Below, in pieces: positions 9,448 through 17,533 of a stretch of 64,000 nt of DNA. This DNA is from Clostridium sp. BSD9I1 (GTDB lineage Bacteria > Bacillota > Clostridia > Clostridiales > Clostridiaceae), in NCBI RefSeq assembly GCF_900185645.1, contig NZ_FYAM01000023.1, positions 310,001 through 374,000 of the forward strand, written 5' to 3'. Every line of letters starts with the position of its first letter. The stretch's first letter is position 1. The translations under genes and the position numbers were made by a program. The notes beneath the pieces are model-generated. The model was not told where the DNA came from and made no database searches. It saw nothing but the letters and a program-made list of their open reading frames with translations.

Positions 9448-10945
9448 ATAAGATCACCTTTTCAATATTATTTAATAGATAGTTTCTTGTTAAATCATTT
9501 TTACTTAACATCACATAAATTAAAGCATTTTTACTTGCTTTATTAAATTCAGAAAATGATAAATTCTTCATATTTTCATAGTAGATTATATTTGATTTTA
9601 AAAATTTGATATCATCTTTTATACTATCTTGATGGTTAACATTTTCCTCAAGTGCATTAATAATGAACTTATCATTGCTTTTGTTTAAATATGTCTTAAC
9701 GAGATTTTCTTGTTTTCTAGTAAATTGAATAAGTTTGTTATTTTTAGAAACTATGCTTCTTTTCAATTCTTGAATTTTCAAATCTAATTCAGTGCTAAAG
9801 TTTTCATTAGATATCAAGCTTTCAAGTATATTATTGAGTACTTCATAACTTACATCGTACTCATTTAATCGAGTACAGTGGGTTGTTTTGCAAGAATAAA
9901 TTTTTTTCGATAAAGTTACTTTATTGCCACACTTACCACAGTATAATAAGTCTTTGAGTAAATAGTTAGTATTTCTTGCACGTGTTCCAAATGGATCGTG
10001 ATAATGATACCATTTGTTTGCTGCGGCAAAAAAGGTTTTATCATCTACAATTGTAGCAACATTATAAGCTGGCTGAAAAAAATCCTCATCTATATGACTA
10101 AAGCTACCATCAGCATTTTTCTCAAAGCTATCTTTAAATTTATGATGTATGTTTTTAGTTTGAAGAGATGCATATATTGGATTACATATTATGCTGCGAA
10201 TTTTTTCTTTATTAAAATCTAAGGGAATATTAATATTGTTTTTTTTCAGGAAGTTATATATGTCAGTATCAGTAATCAAGTCTTTATTAGATATATAGCA
10301 TGTGAATAACATATCAATAAAATCCTTTAAGCTATCGTTCGCATCATAGTAAGTGATATAACGAGAAATTTTCTTATTAAGACGGTTACTTGTAACAAAT
10401 CCATAAGCTGCTTTACTAGCAGAATGTTCTTGCTCTTGTCGTTGTTTTTTCTTTCCACTTTCTGTTCTTTCTTTTATAGTTTTAGATTCTAATTCTGCCA
10501 CAGCTGACATTATATTACCTATAAAATCAGAATTAGGAGTACCATCTGAGTTATATTCACTTTCACTAGAGTAAAGAATTTTTACACCAAGATTTTTTAA
10601 TAGTCTTTTAATTTTCATTGCATCAAGAGTATTTCTAGCAAGACGATCACTTCTAAAAACAATCAAAGTTTTAAAGTAGCCTGCTTTAGCATCCTCGATA
10701 AGCTCCATAAATTTTTCTCTTTCCATATAAGGAATCTCTGTCACTGATATTTTTTCAGAATAATAGTTATAAATCAAAAGATTATTCTTTAAAGCAGTTT
10801 CTTCACCCTTAGACTCTTGCGTTTCAACAGAAGTATTTTTATCACTTTTGGTTGATGATCTAGCATAGATAGCAGCATAATTTTCTGGATTACTAATCAT
10901 AGCTACTATCACCTTCTTCCGAATCTTTTTTAAAGTCATTGACAT
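9416..10945 (-). CDS. Large serine recombinase, upstream partner
   Basis: 509 residues. The ATG at 10945 is preceded by AGGAGATC. The catalytic domain has the nucleophile motif AIYARSSTKSD near residue 29, FRSDRLARNT near 98 and AVAELESKTIKERT near 148. The Recombinase domain follows (AAYGFVTS), with a zinc ribbon (YCGKCG, then SCKTTHC) near 345-365 and a C-terminal coiled coil. It is clearly a different lineage from the downstream 554-residue protein, so the pair is not a recent duplication. A heteromeric or CcrA/CcrB-like tandem pair is the closest familiar arrangement. Its first codons overlap the 57-aa gene just upstream. Confidence 0.92.
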   Translation of the reverse strand: MSMTLKKIRKKVIVAMISNPENYAAIYARSSTKSDKNTSVETQESKGEETALKNNLLIYNYYSEKISVTEIPYMEREKFMELIEDAKAGYFKTLIVFRSDRLARNTLDAMKIKRLLKNLGVKILYSSESEYNSDGTPNSDFIGNIMSAVAELESKTIKERTESGKKKQRQEQEHSASKAAYGFVTSNRLNKKISRYITYYDANDSLKDFIDMLFTCYISNKDLITDTDIYNFLKKNNINIPLDFNKEKIRSIICNPIYASLQTKNIHHKFKDSFEKNADGSFSHIDEDFFQPAYNVATIVDDKTFFAAANKWYHYHDPFGTRARNTNYLLKDLLYCGKCGNKVTLSKKIYSCKTTHCTRLNEYDVSYEVLNNILESLISNENFSTELDLKIQELKRSIVSKNNKLIQFTRKQENLVKTYLNKSNDKFIINALEENVNHQDSIKDDIKFLKSNIIYYENMKNLSFSEFNKASKNALIYVMLSKNDLTRNYLLNNIEKVILYGRNPVIEYK

Positions 10946-11066
10946 ATGGATCTCCTAGAATATAATTATTTTCTAGTATGAGATGTATTATATATTTTAC
11001 AAATTTATTCCTTTGTTCTTCATCATTTTTGTATTCTACAGTTATTTTTATATCATTAGTATTCAT
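10893..11066 (-). CDS. 57-aa protein upstream of the serine recombinases
   Basis: The frame starts ATG at 11066 (MNTNDIKITVEYKNDEEQ) behind AGAGGTG and stops at 10893. It overlaps the start of the 509-residue recombinase by 53 bases in another frame, indicating translational coupling. It is acidic, with one hydrophobic stretch (VKYIIHLILENNYIL). I do not recognise the family. A strong ribosome binding site and its position at the head of the recombinase operon make it a likely real gene, perhaps a directionality or control factor; that role is a guess. Confidence 0.6.
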   Translation of the reverse strand: MNTNDIKITVEYKNDEEQRNKFVKYIIHLILENNYILGDPYVNDFKKDSEEGDSSYD

Positions 11067-11111
11067 ATTTCACCTCTTAGTTAGAATAATGTTAGAATTA
11101 ATAAAAACAAG

Positions 11112-11648
11112 TTAATGCTGCACATAATTAGTTAGTAATAAATTAGATTCATTAATCTTGACTGATAATTTTATTCCATGTCTTAAATAATAAAAGCTAA
11201 ATATATCAGGATAAACTCCAAGCTTTTTCTTTATAGATGTGATAGTAAATAATGTTTTATTTGTATAAAGAGATTTTTCAAAAGGGGGGATGTATTTCCC
11301 GCTTTTATAATCTACTAACTCTAGTTGATTACCTGGTAGGAAGTGGAGTTTGTCTATTTTAGCATATTTAAATTCAGAACCTTCATTGTCGCTTAAAAAT
11401 TTATTAAGTAATACAATATCGGAACCTTTATCTAAAGGATTTAAGGAATATAGTTTTAAGGCATAAGTGGCATAAGATTTAAATAGTGATTCCTCGCTGA
11501 TAGATTGGTAACCTTCAGACAACCAATTATCTTTTAGAATACCCATTAGACTTTCAAAGGGTACCGAAGTATCAGGATAATATTTATTTATATTGTAGAA
11601 AGTTTGATGAATCGATATATCAAAAGACAAATATTTGTTCATCTTCAT
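11112..11648 (-). CDS. PD-(D/E)XK superfamily nuclease-like protein
   Basis: 178 residues, start ATG with AGGTGG about 10 bases upstream. The segment AKIDKLHF followed by LELVDYKSGKYIPP (residues about 95-120) is the D-x(n)-D-x-K core of RecB/Cas4-type PD-(D/E)XK proteins; the D-Y-K-S-G string is highly characteristic. A later stretch (LGVYPDIFSFYYLRHG) fits the strand-helix end of that fold. No cysteine cluster is present, so it is not a Cas4 iron-sulfur enzyme. It is the first gene of the minus-strand block leading to the two serine recombinases. It may process element DNA or defend against competitors; the exact function is unknown. Confidence 0.6.
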   Translation of the reverse strand: MKMNKYLSFDISIHQTFYNINKYYPDTSVPFESLMGILKDNWLSEGYQSISEESLFKSYATYALKLYSLNPLDKGSDIVLLNKFLSDNEGSEFKYAKIDKLHFLPGNQLELVDYKSGKYIPPFEKSLYTNKTLFTITSIKKKLGVYPDIFSFYYLRHGIKLSVKINESNLLLTNYVQH

Positions 11649-11739
11649 TTATAGCTACACCACCTTTGCATTAATAGGATGTGTAGAAACCTATAAAATA
11701 TTCATGTATATGAATAATCATGTTAGTGAAAATAAAAAA

Positions 11740-11771
11740 CACCTAAATCTATAATTATTTAGATTTAGGTG
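11740..11771 (-). terminator. Hairpin terminator of the XRE gene
   Basis: CACCTAAATCT (11740-11750) pairs with AGATTTAGGTG (11761-11771). On the minus strand the stem is followed by TTTTTTATTTT. It overlaps the last codons and stop of the XRE gene. Confidence 0.85.
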
Positions 11772-12165
11772 CCTCTATTAATTTATTAAATATTTGGATT
11801 TGATTGACTAAAGAGCTAGTTATTAAGGTCATTTTGTCTTCATCGTCGGATATTGTTGAGAAGCTTTTTATAAAAGCATTTATTACAATTTCTAATTTTG
11901 ATCTCATTTTGTTGAAGCTTTCCATATTATCTATGTCTAAACCTTCGGTAGGATATGGTTTAGAGAATATGTGTAATTCTGAAAGTGGTATGTCTAATTC
12001 TTGTATAATATTATTTAATAGATTTAATTGAAAGAAGTCTGTTTTAGCGTTTTCAATATTACTAAGTAATCCTGTTGAAATATCGAGTTTATCAGTAAGT
12101 TCAGAAATGGTATAACCCTTTTGTTTTCTATAATTTCTTATGGTTTCACCTAATTGATGTTGCAT
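11755..12165 (-). CDS. XRE-family transcriptional regulator
   Basis: 136 residues; the ATG is preceded by GGAGGTG. Residues 6-60 form a Cro/C1-type helix-turn-helix (LGETIRNYRKQKGYTISELT, then LDISTGLLSNIENAKTDF). The C-terminal part is helical and probably dimerises or binds an effector. It has its own terminator and lies upstream of the nuclease-like and recombinase genes, so it may set their expression or maintain the element. Confidence 0.85.
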   Translation of the reverse strand: MQHQLGETIRNYRKQKGYTISELTDKLDISTGLLSNIENAKTDFFQLNLLNNIIQELDIPLSELHIFSKPYPTEGLDIDNMESFNKMRSKLEIVINAFIKSFSTISDDEDKMTLITSSLVNQIQIFNKLIEAPKSK

Positions 12166-12378
12166 TATAACACCTCCATTTATTTAGGATTATGAACAAG
12201 AAAGACCTCACTTAATCATTATGAGAAAAAAATACTAATTTTGGATTGCTTTATACTAATAGTTAGGAGTATTTATTAAACCATATTTTCATGAAAAACA
12301 TAATATACCAAAATGTAAAAACATGTTTGAAAAGCATTTTATAAAAGGTATAGCTTAATGGTAAATATTAATATATAA

Positions 12379-13869
12379 ATGAGTGAAGGAAGTGATAAAA
12401 TTAATAAGTGTATTTTAGTAGTTATAAAAAGTTGTAAGGAATTAGAATGTAAAAAGCTGGATAAAACTTTAAGAGATATAGAATACTTAACCTGTAAAGC
12501 TAGTAATAAAGCTATGCAGATGTGTATATGTGGGAATATCAAAGATAGAGTACAAAAATAAGTATGGAGAATATCCTAAAGAATAAGAGCATTTTGGAAA
12601 GATTTATAGGAATGTCGTTGAAGGTGAAATGAAATCGATAATGAATGGTATAAATACTTCAAATGTTGGACAGACAAATGCGTTTGCTATGAAAAAATGG
12701 AATACTGACAAAAGAGATATTTTAAATTATAGAAAGTCTGTAGCAAGTTTTAAATTTGATATGCCTATTTATTTAAAGAATACTAGTTGTAAAGTATATC
12801 AAGGCAATAGTGTCTATGAAATAGATTGTGCTATATTTAATAAATCCCAAGACCTAAAACATTTAGCATTCACAATAGATAAGCTTGATGGAAACAAAAA
12901 GGTTGCACTAAACAAAATTATATCCGGTATTTGTAAACTAGGAGTTATGCAGATAATCAAAAATAAAAAAAATAAATGGTGCGTGTTTATAAGCTTTGGA
13001 TTTAAAGTAGAAAAGAAAGAACTTAATCACAATAGAACTGTTGGCGTTAATGTTGGTATAACTAATAACCTTACAATGCAGATTTGGGATGATGATCTAA
13101 AAGAATGGGATAGAATAGCTTGGAAAAATTGTGTCTTAGATGGCGAAAAACTTATTCATTATAGACAAAAAATTTAAGCTAGAAGAATAGCACTTCTTAA
13201 AAATGGTAAATTAGCACAAGAAAACAATAGTAAAGCTGGCCATGGAAGAACTAAACGAATAGAATCAATTAACTATATGAGTGAAAAGGTTAAAAACTTT
13301 AGATATACATTGAATCGTAAGTACTCTAAGTATGTAATAGATTTTGCAATAAAAAATAATTGTGGATGCATCAGATGTAGGATTTGAGTAGATATATTGA
13401 AGGAGTTAATGAAACTTTATTAAAAAATTGGAGCTACTATGATTTACAACAAAAAATTAAATATGAAGCTGAGGAAAATGGAATTGAAGTAAATTTTATT
13501 AATCCTTATTGTACTTCATTTAGATGCAGTCTTTATGGAAATATAGATAAAGAAAATAGAGACTGTAAAAATAACCAAGCAAAATTTGAATGCATTATAT
13601 GTGGGCATAAAGAAAATGCAGATATAAACGCAGCTAGAAATATTTCTTTACCCAATATAGAGGATATAATAAAGGAACAATTTAAAGTAGTAAATGGCAA
13701 CTTAGTGTCCTATAATCGAGTAGTACCAGTAATTCTTACTAAGTTAGTATGGCAATTCTCGGTAAGCCTCAGCTTGGTTGGGAAACTTTATACAGATGCT
13801 GACGATAGCAAGGCGTATGGAAACAATTCTAATGTTAAGTTTGGTTTAAACACTATGGTTGGTACTTAA
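12379..13869 (+). pseudogene. Degenerate Cas12f/TnpB-like RNA-guided nuclease gene
   Basis: Three open pieces in two frames (12379-12561, 12629-13177, 13384-13869) read as one ancestral protein. Homology signs: TVGVNVGITNN (RuvC-I region), LLKNWSYYDLQQKIKYEAEE before RuvC-III, and FECIICGHKENADINAARNI (zinc finger plus RuvC-III Asp). NWSYY-LQ and the following helix are characteristic of miniature Cas12f/V-U and TnpB proteins. Damage: a frameshift near 12560, TAA stops near 12588 and 13175, another shift before 13378, RuvC-I Asp changed to Asn (AAT 13049-13051), the RuvC-II Glu codon replaced by TAG (13378-13380, before DLS), and the first zinc-finger pair altered (FRCSLYG). It must be inactive. 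No CRISPR array or TnpA is visible nearby. Confidence 0.75.
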
Positions 13870-14253
13870 CATAAGTATTGCTTAAGCCCCCAGTCCATGC
13901 TATCTAGTTAGCAATAGGATTAGTTAGTACTTGACATGTGTCTTATATGATATAAAGTTTATTTAAGATTGACCCACTTTTTATTGCATTCCCCCTAAAG
14001 TCTACAATACATTGATTGTATGCATAAGGCAGTAAATTATACAAAGGATTAAATGGATCTATGAAGTAAGGATATGAACTAAAAATTAAAAAATCCATAT
14101 GGAACAATGGTAAGCATTTATCACTTGAGTTAACAAACATCGTAGTATGTGTTAAAATATAATAATATAGGAAGAATTATGATAAATTATAGCTTAATAG
14201 ATGAGTAATCGACTTTTAGGGAAATTTTTATTGTTAGTAGGTGGGGGAAGATA
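13870..14253. other. Intergenic region with possible IS or guide-RNA remnants
   Basis: No coding gene is supported. From about 13755 into this region the sequence is richer in GC than its surroundings and contains small stems, for example GCTA (13907-13910) paired with TAGC (13917-13920). This is the place where TnpB-type elements carry their guide-RNA scaffold and right end. At 13970-14000 an IS-end-like TGACCCAC segment resembles 6362-6391. A ribosome binding site for the next gene is at about 14243. Confidence 0.35.
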
Positions 14254-16116
14254 ATGTACATAGAAGAGTTACAAATAAAGAACTTTAAAGGTATAAGTAA
14301 ATTAAATATTAAGTGTAATGAATTTTTTAATGTAGTTATAGGCCGAAACAACATTGGTAAATCAACTATATTTGAAGGTATGCTACTATGGAAAAAATGC
14401 TATGATAAGTGCATCAAAAAAAATTACAAGGGCTTTTATAATGATACTACAAATAAATATGTTATATTTAATGAACTTAAGTTTTTAAGAATTACGGAAG
14501 ATTTGGATTTATATAATTCATCAGAGGATAGAGAAATATTATTAGAGGTTGTTTTAAAAGAAGGAGATAATAAATTTAACTTAGGATTTAAATTTGAAAG
14601 AATAACAAATCCAAGCAATGCATATTTTAGAATACATTATAGCAATTATAATCAGTTTGAAATGTTCTATGAGTATATTTCAAATCTAGGTAAGAAATTA
14701 AACGAAGCAATTTTTATTTATCAAACAAAACCAATTTCAAATATTTATATCGACGAGCCTTTTATGACTAAGGGACAAATATTAACAAAGATATCTAAAG
14801 GAAAGAGTCATGAAGTTCTTAGAAATAAAATAATTAATAATAGGGCTGATGATAAGATTAAGAGTCTTGAAGATAAAATAAAGAATGTCATCGAACAGGA
14901 CTTCTCATTTGAATTTAAAAATAAAAATAGGAAAAATTCTGATGAATACATAGAGCTAAAAGTAAAAACCAATGAAAAAGAGCTTGATTTGCATTTACAA
15001 GGGAGTGGGTTCTTGCAAATAACAGAGATATTTTCTTCTATTGAATATATAGATTCTGCATTAAATATACTTCTTGTAGATGAGCCAGATTCACATATTC
15101 ACTCTAGACTACAAAAGAATCTACTTGCTGAGTTGAAAAATAATAGTAATACTCAAACTTTTATTATATCACATAATGAAAGCTTTGTTGATAGCCTTAG
15201 TGAAGGTGAATTATTTTTTCTTAATGAAGATAATAAGAAAAAAGGATTTTTAGAGAATATTAATATTGAAAACTTTGATTTAATAAAGAAGGAGTTAGGT
15301 GGAACTATTTCGGCTTTAGAAAATATAAATTTTTGTAAGACTATAGTATTTGTGGAAGGTGAAGACGATAAGGATTATGTAGAAGCCTTAGCAGATATGT
15401 ATATGAGAGTGAAAGGAAAATCTAAAAGAGATAATGTGCAATTTTTTCATCTAAGGGGAAAAGATTATGTGGAAAAGAAAATAGATTTTAATAAAAGATT
15501 ATTATCTCAGATATTTGATTCTAAGAAATTTATCTTAATATATGATAAGGACTTTTGTACTCTAGAGCAAGTAGAAATACAAAAGGAAAATTTGAAACGT
15601 AAGTTAGGAAATGATTCTAAGGTTTTGTTTCATGATGGATACTGTATAGAATCGACATTATTTAGTGATTTAGAAAAGCTTTCCCTATTGCTCAATAAAA
15701 TATCAATGAAGGATATAAGTAGTATTAGGAGTTTTGTTGGGAATTATTTTAATAATTTAGTGAAACATTGTGCTAATGTCAGTAGTGAGGTTTGTGTTTC
15801 TTTAGAGAAGAGTTTTAATGGCCAAAAGAAAGATTCAAGACCAGAACTTAAAGATATAACTATTAATCATTTTGTTAGGGAAATCAACTGTGATATTAAT
15901 AATGTCAAATATATAATGAACAAAAACTTAATAAAAGAATTTATTGTTAAGTTTGAAGGAAATTTTGATTGCAAGATTATTTCTAACGAGGAGGATTCAA
16001 GCGCTGAGTTTTACTCCAGTGAATTATTTAATAAATATATTGCTTGTGTAAATAGAGAAGAAGAAATTTTTGAATGCCATAAAATATTACTAAATGAGGT
16101 TTATAATATAAGTTAG
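14254..16116 (+). CDS. OLD-family ATPase with TOPRIM nuclease domain
   Basis: 620 residues; the ATG follows GGGGGAAG. The N-terminal ABC-type ATPase has Walker A GRNNIGKST near residue 30, a signature-like LQGSGF near 250, Walker B ILLVDEPDSHIH near 274 and the switch His in IISHNES near 305. The C-terminal TOPRIM domain has the Glu motif VFVEGEDDKDYV near 369 and the Asp motif LIYDKDF near 430. This is the class 1 OLD architecture, also used by GajA of Gabija and by related anti-phage ATPase-TOPRIM proteins. No UvrD-like GajB partner is adjacent, so a stand-alone OLD nuclease is the best reading. It sits between mobile-element genes and is a likely defence cargo gene. Confidence 0.82.
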   Translation: MYIEELQIKNFKGISKLNIKCNEFFNVVIGRNNIGKSTIFEGMLLWKKCYDKCIKKNYKGFYNDTTNKYVIFNELKFLRITEDLDLYNSSEDREILLEVVLKEGDNKFNLGFKFERITNPSNAYFRIHYSNYNQFEMFYEYISNLGKKLNEAIFIYQTKPISNIYIDEPFMTKGQILTKISKGKSHEVLRNKIINNRADDKIKSLEDKIKNVIEQDFSFEFKNKNRKNSDEYIELKVKTNEKELDLHLQGSGFLQITEIFSSIEYIDSALNILLVDEPDSHIHSRLQKNLLAELKNNSNTQTFIISHNESFVDSLSEGELFFLNEDNKKKGFLENINIENFDLIKKELGGTISALENINFCKTIVFVEGEDDKDYVEALADMYMRVKGKSKRDNVQFFHLRGKDYVEKKIDFNKRLLSQIFDSKKFILIYDKDFCTLEQVEIQKENLKRKLGNDSKVLFHDGYCIESTLFSDLEKLSLLLNKISMKDISSIRSFVGNYFNNLVKHCANVSSEVCVSLEKSFNGQKKDSRPELKDITINHFVREINCDINNVKYIMNKNLIKEFIVKFEGNFDCKIISNEEDSSAEFYSSELFNKYIACVNREEEIFECHKILLNEVYNIS

Positions 16117-16147
16117 TAGATTAAATGAAAAAGTTTGCTAATAATGT

Positions 16148-16167
16148 GCAGGAGCAACCCTGCTTTT
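16148..16167 (+). terminator. Weak terminator after the OLD-type gene
   Basis: GCAGG (16148-16152) pairs with CCTGC (16159-16163), followed by TTTT. The stem is short and the U-tract minimal. Confidence 0.35.
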
Positions 16168-16307
16168 CAAATGCTTAAAATTAATAAAATAAGAATTTTA
16201 TAGTTATAACATAAACTAATATTATGATTCCACTTATATAATTAAACAAGAGAGTAATAGGTACTAAATATCTAGGTAAATTAACATTTATAAAGCCTTG
16301 AAAATAG

Positions 16308-16400
16308 TCACAAAAGGTGTTTGATGCTCTTAAAGATGGCGACGATGTTCAGGATGTTTATCACAATGCTGAATTCCCAGATGAGTTTGAAGGACAGTAG
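16308..16400 (+). pseudogene. yebC: 3'-terminal remnant of a yebC-family gene
   Basis: The frame SQKVFDALKDGDDVQDVYHN followed by AEFPDEFEGQ and TAG matches the conserved C-terminus of YebC/PmpR-family proteins (the DDDVQ-VYHN signature). It is preceded directly by an in-frame TAG at 16305, so only the last 30 codons remain. It ends 130 bp before the tyrosine recombinase start, the usual geometry of an integrase beside an attachment site in a gene's 3' end. Confidence 0.7.
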
Positions 16401-16530
16401 TAATATCAAGGATTTTCAGAGTTGAATGATTTTAAAGTATGATGATATACGTCTTTTTAATCGTTTTGTGATGAAATATAACACTTCTAAATGTATGTAT
16501 AAAATTACTACATTTGGAGGTGTTTTTATT

Positions 16531-17451
16531 ATGGAATTAAACGATATTTTAAACGAATTTATATTTGACTGCCAAGTAAAAAATTATAGCAAAAGGACAG
16601 TAAAAAGTTATAGAAATAATAATGCTTTATTCTTTAATTTTCTTTGTAAAGAATTTCAAATTACACAATTAGACGAGGTTAAGCCTATTCATATCAAAAG
16701 TTACTTAAAATTTTTAATGCAAAAGGGATTAAAGCCTACTTATGCAAATGGTATCTTAAAAAATATAAGAGCTTTTTTTAGATATTCTATACAAGAAGAA
16801 TATATAGAAGAGAATCCATGTTTAAAAGTAGGTTGGCAAAAATAAGGTAAAGTAATAATTAATACATTTAATGATAATGAGATATTAGGATTATTGAATG
16901 CTTATAAATTTACTACTTATTTAGATGCTAGAAATAAAATGTTAATACCCCTTTTGGTTGATACAGGAGCAAGAAATAATGAAACTTGTACCCTTTTAAA
17001 AGGAGATATAAGATACAAAGTTATTTTACTTAGAGGAAAAGGTAATAGACAAAGACAAGTTGCAATAAGTCCGCTATTAAAGAAATACATGATTAGATAC
17101 GAAAGAATAAGAGAGTTTTATTTTAAAGATAAGGCAATTAAAGTTGATGATTACTTTTTATCTAAAACAGGAAAAGCATTAACTCCAGAAACAGTAGAAA
17201 GAGTAATAACAGAAGCAGGTAAAAGGGCAGAAGTCAGAGATGAAATAAGATGTTCTCCGCACACAATAAGACATTGGCATGCACAAGAACAGCTTAGAAA
17301 CGGATTGGACGTGTATTCATTATCTCGCCTACTAGGGCATGAGAATATTAGCATAACTAGGAGATATTTACAATCCATAAAAGATGAGGATATAATAGAT
17401 CTTAGTGTAAAAACAAGTCCCTTGATGAATATGAAAGGATATAGAAAATAA
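16531..17451 (+). pseudogene. Tyrosine recombinase interrupted by one stop codon
   Basis: The start at 16531 is supported by GGAGG 10 bases upstream. The two open pieces are in the same frame, split only by TAA at 16843-16845 (context GWQK-stop-GKVIINTF), probably from a GAA or CAA codon. The N-terminal half is a SAM-like core-binding domain (DCQVKNYSKRTVKSY). The C-terminal half keeps the catalytic set: Arg in DTGARNNE, Lys in RGKGNRQR, HTIRHW, LLGHENI and the Tyr in TRRYL. It is XerC/D-like in length, about 305 codons. Unless the stop is read through, it is inactive. It lies immediately downstream of a yebC 3' remnant. Confidence 0.85.
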
Positions 17452-17533
17452 TAGCTGGGGAAATTTCTTGTACATAAAATAATTTATATCAAATGTACAT
17501 TTTTGAAGAATATTAAGGAGAGGGAAAGTAATT

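Noticed and set aside
12339-12542. 67-codon minus-strand frame
   Set aside because: Lies opposite the first piece of the Cas12f/TnpB-like pseudogene and looks like compositional noise.
13943-14140. 65-codon minus-strand frame
   Set aside because: No start signal and no family; the plus strand here looks like IS debris.
14254-17451. Gabija system (GajA plus GajB)
   Set aside because: The OLD-type gene is followed by a tyrosine recombinase, not a UvrD-like helicase, so only a stand-alone OLD call is justified.
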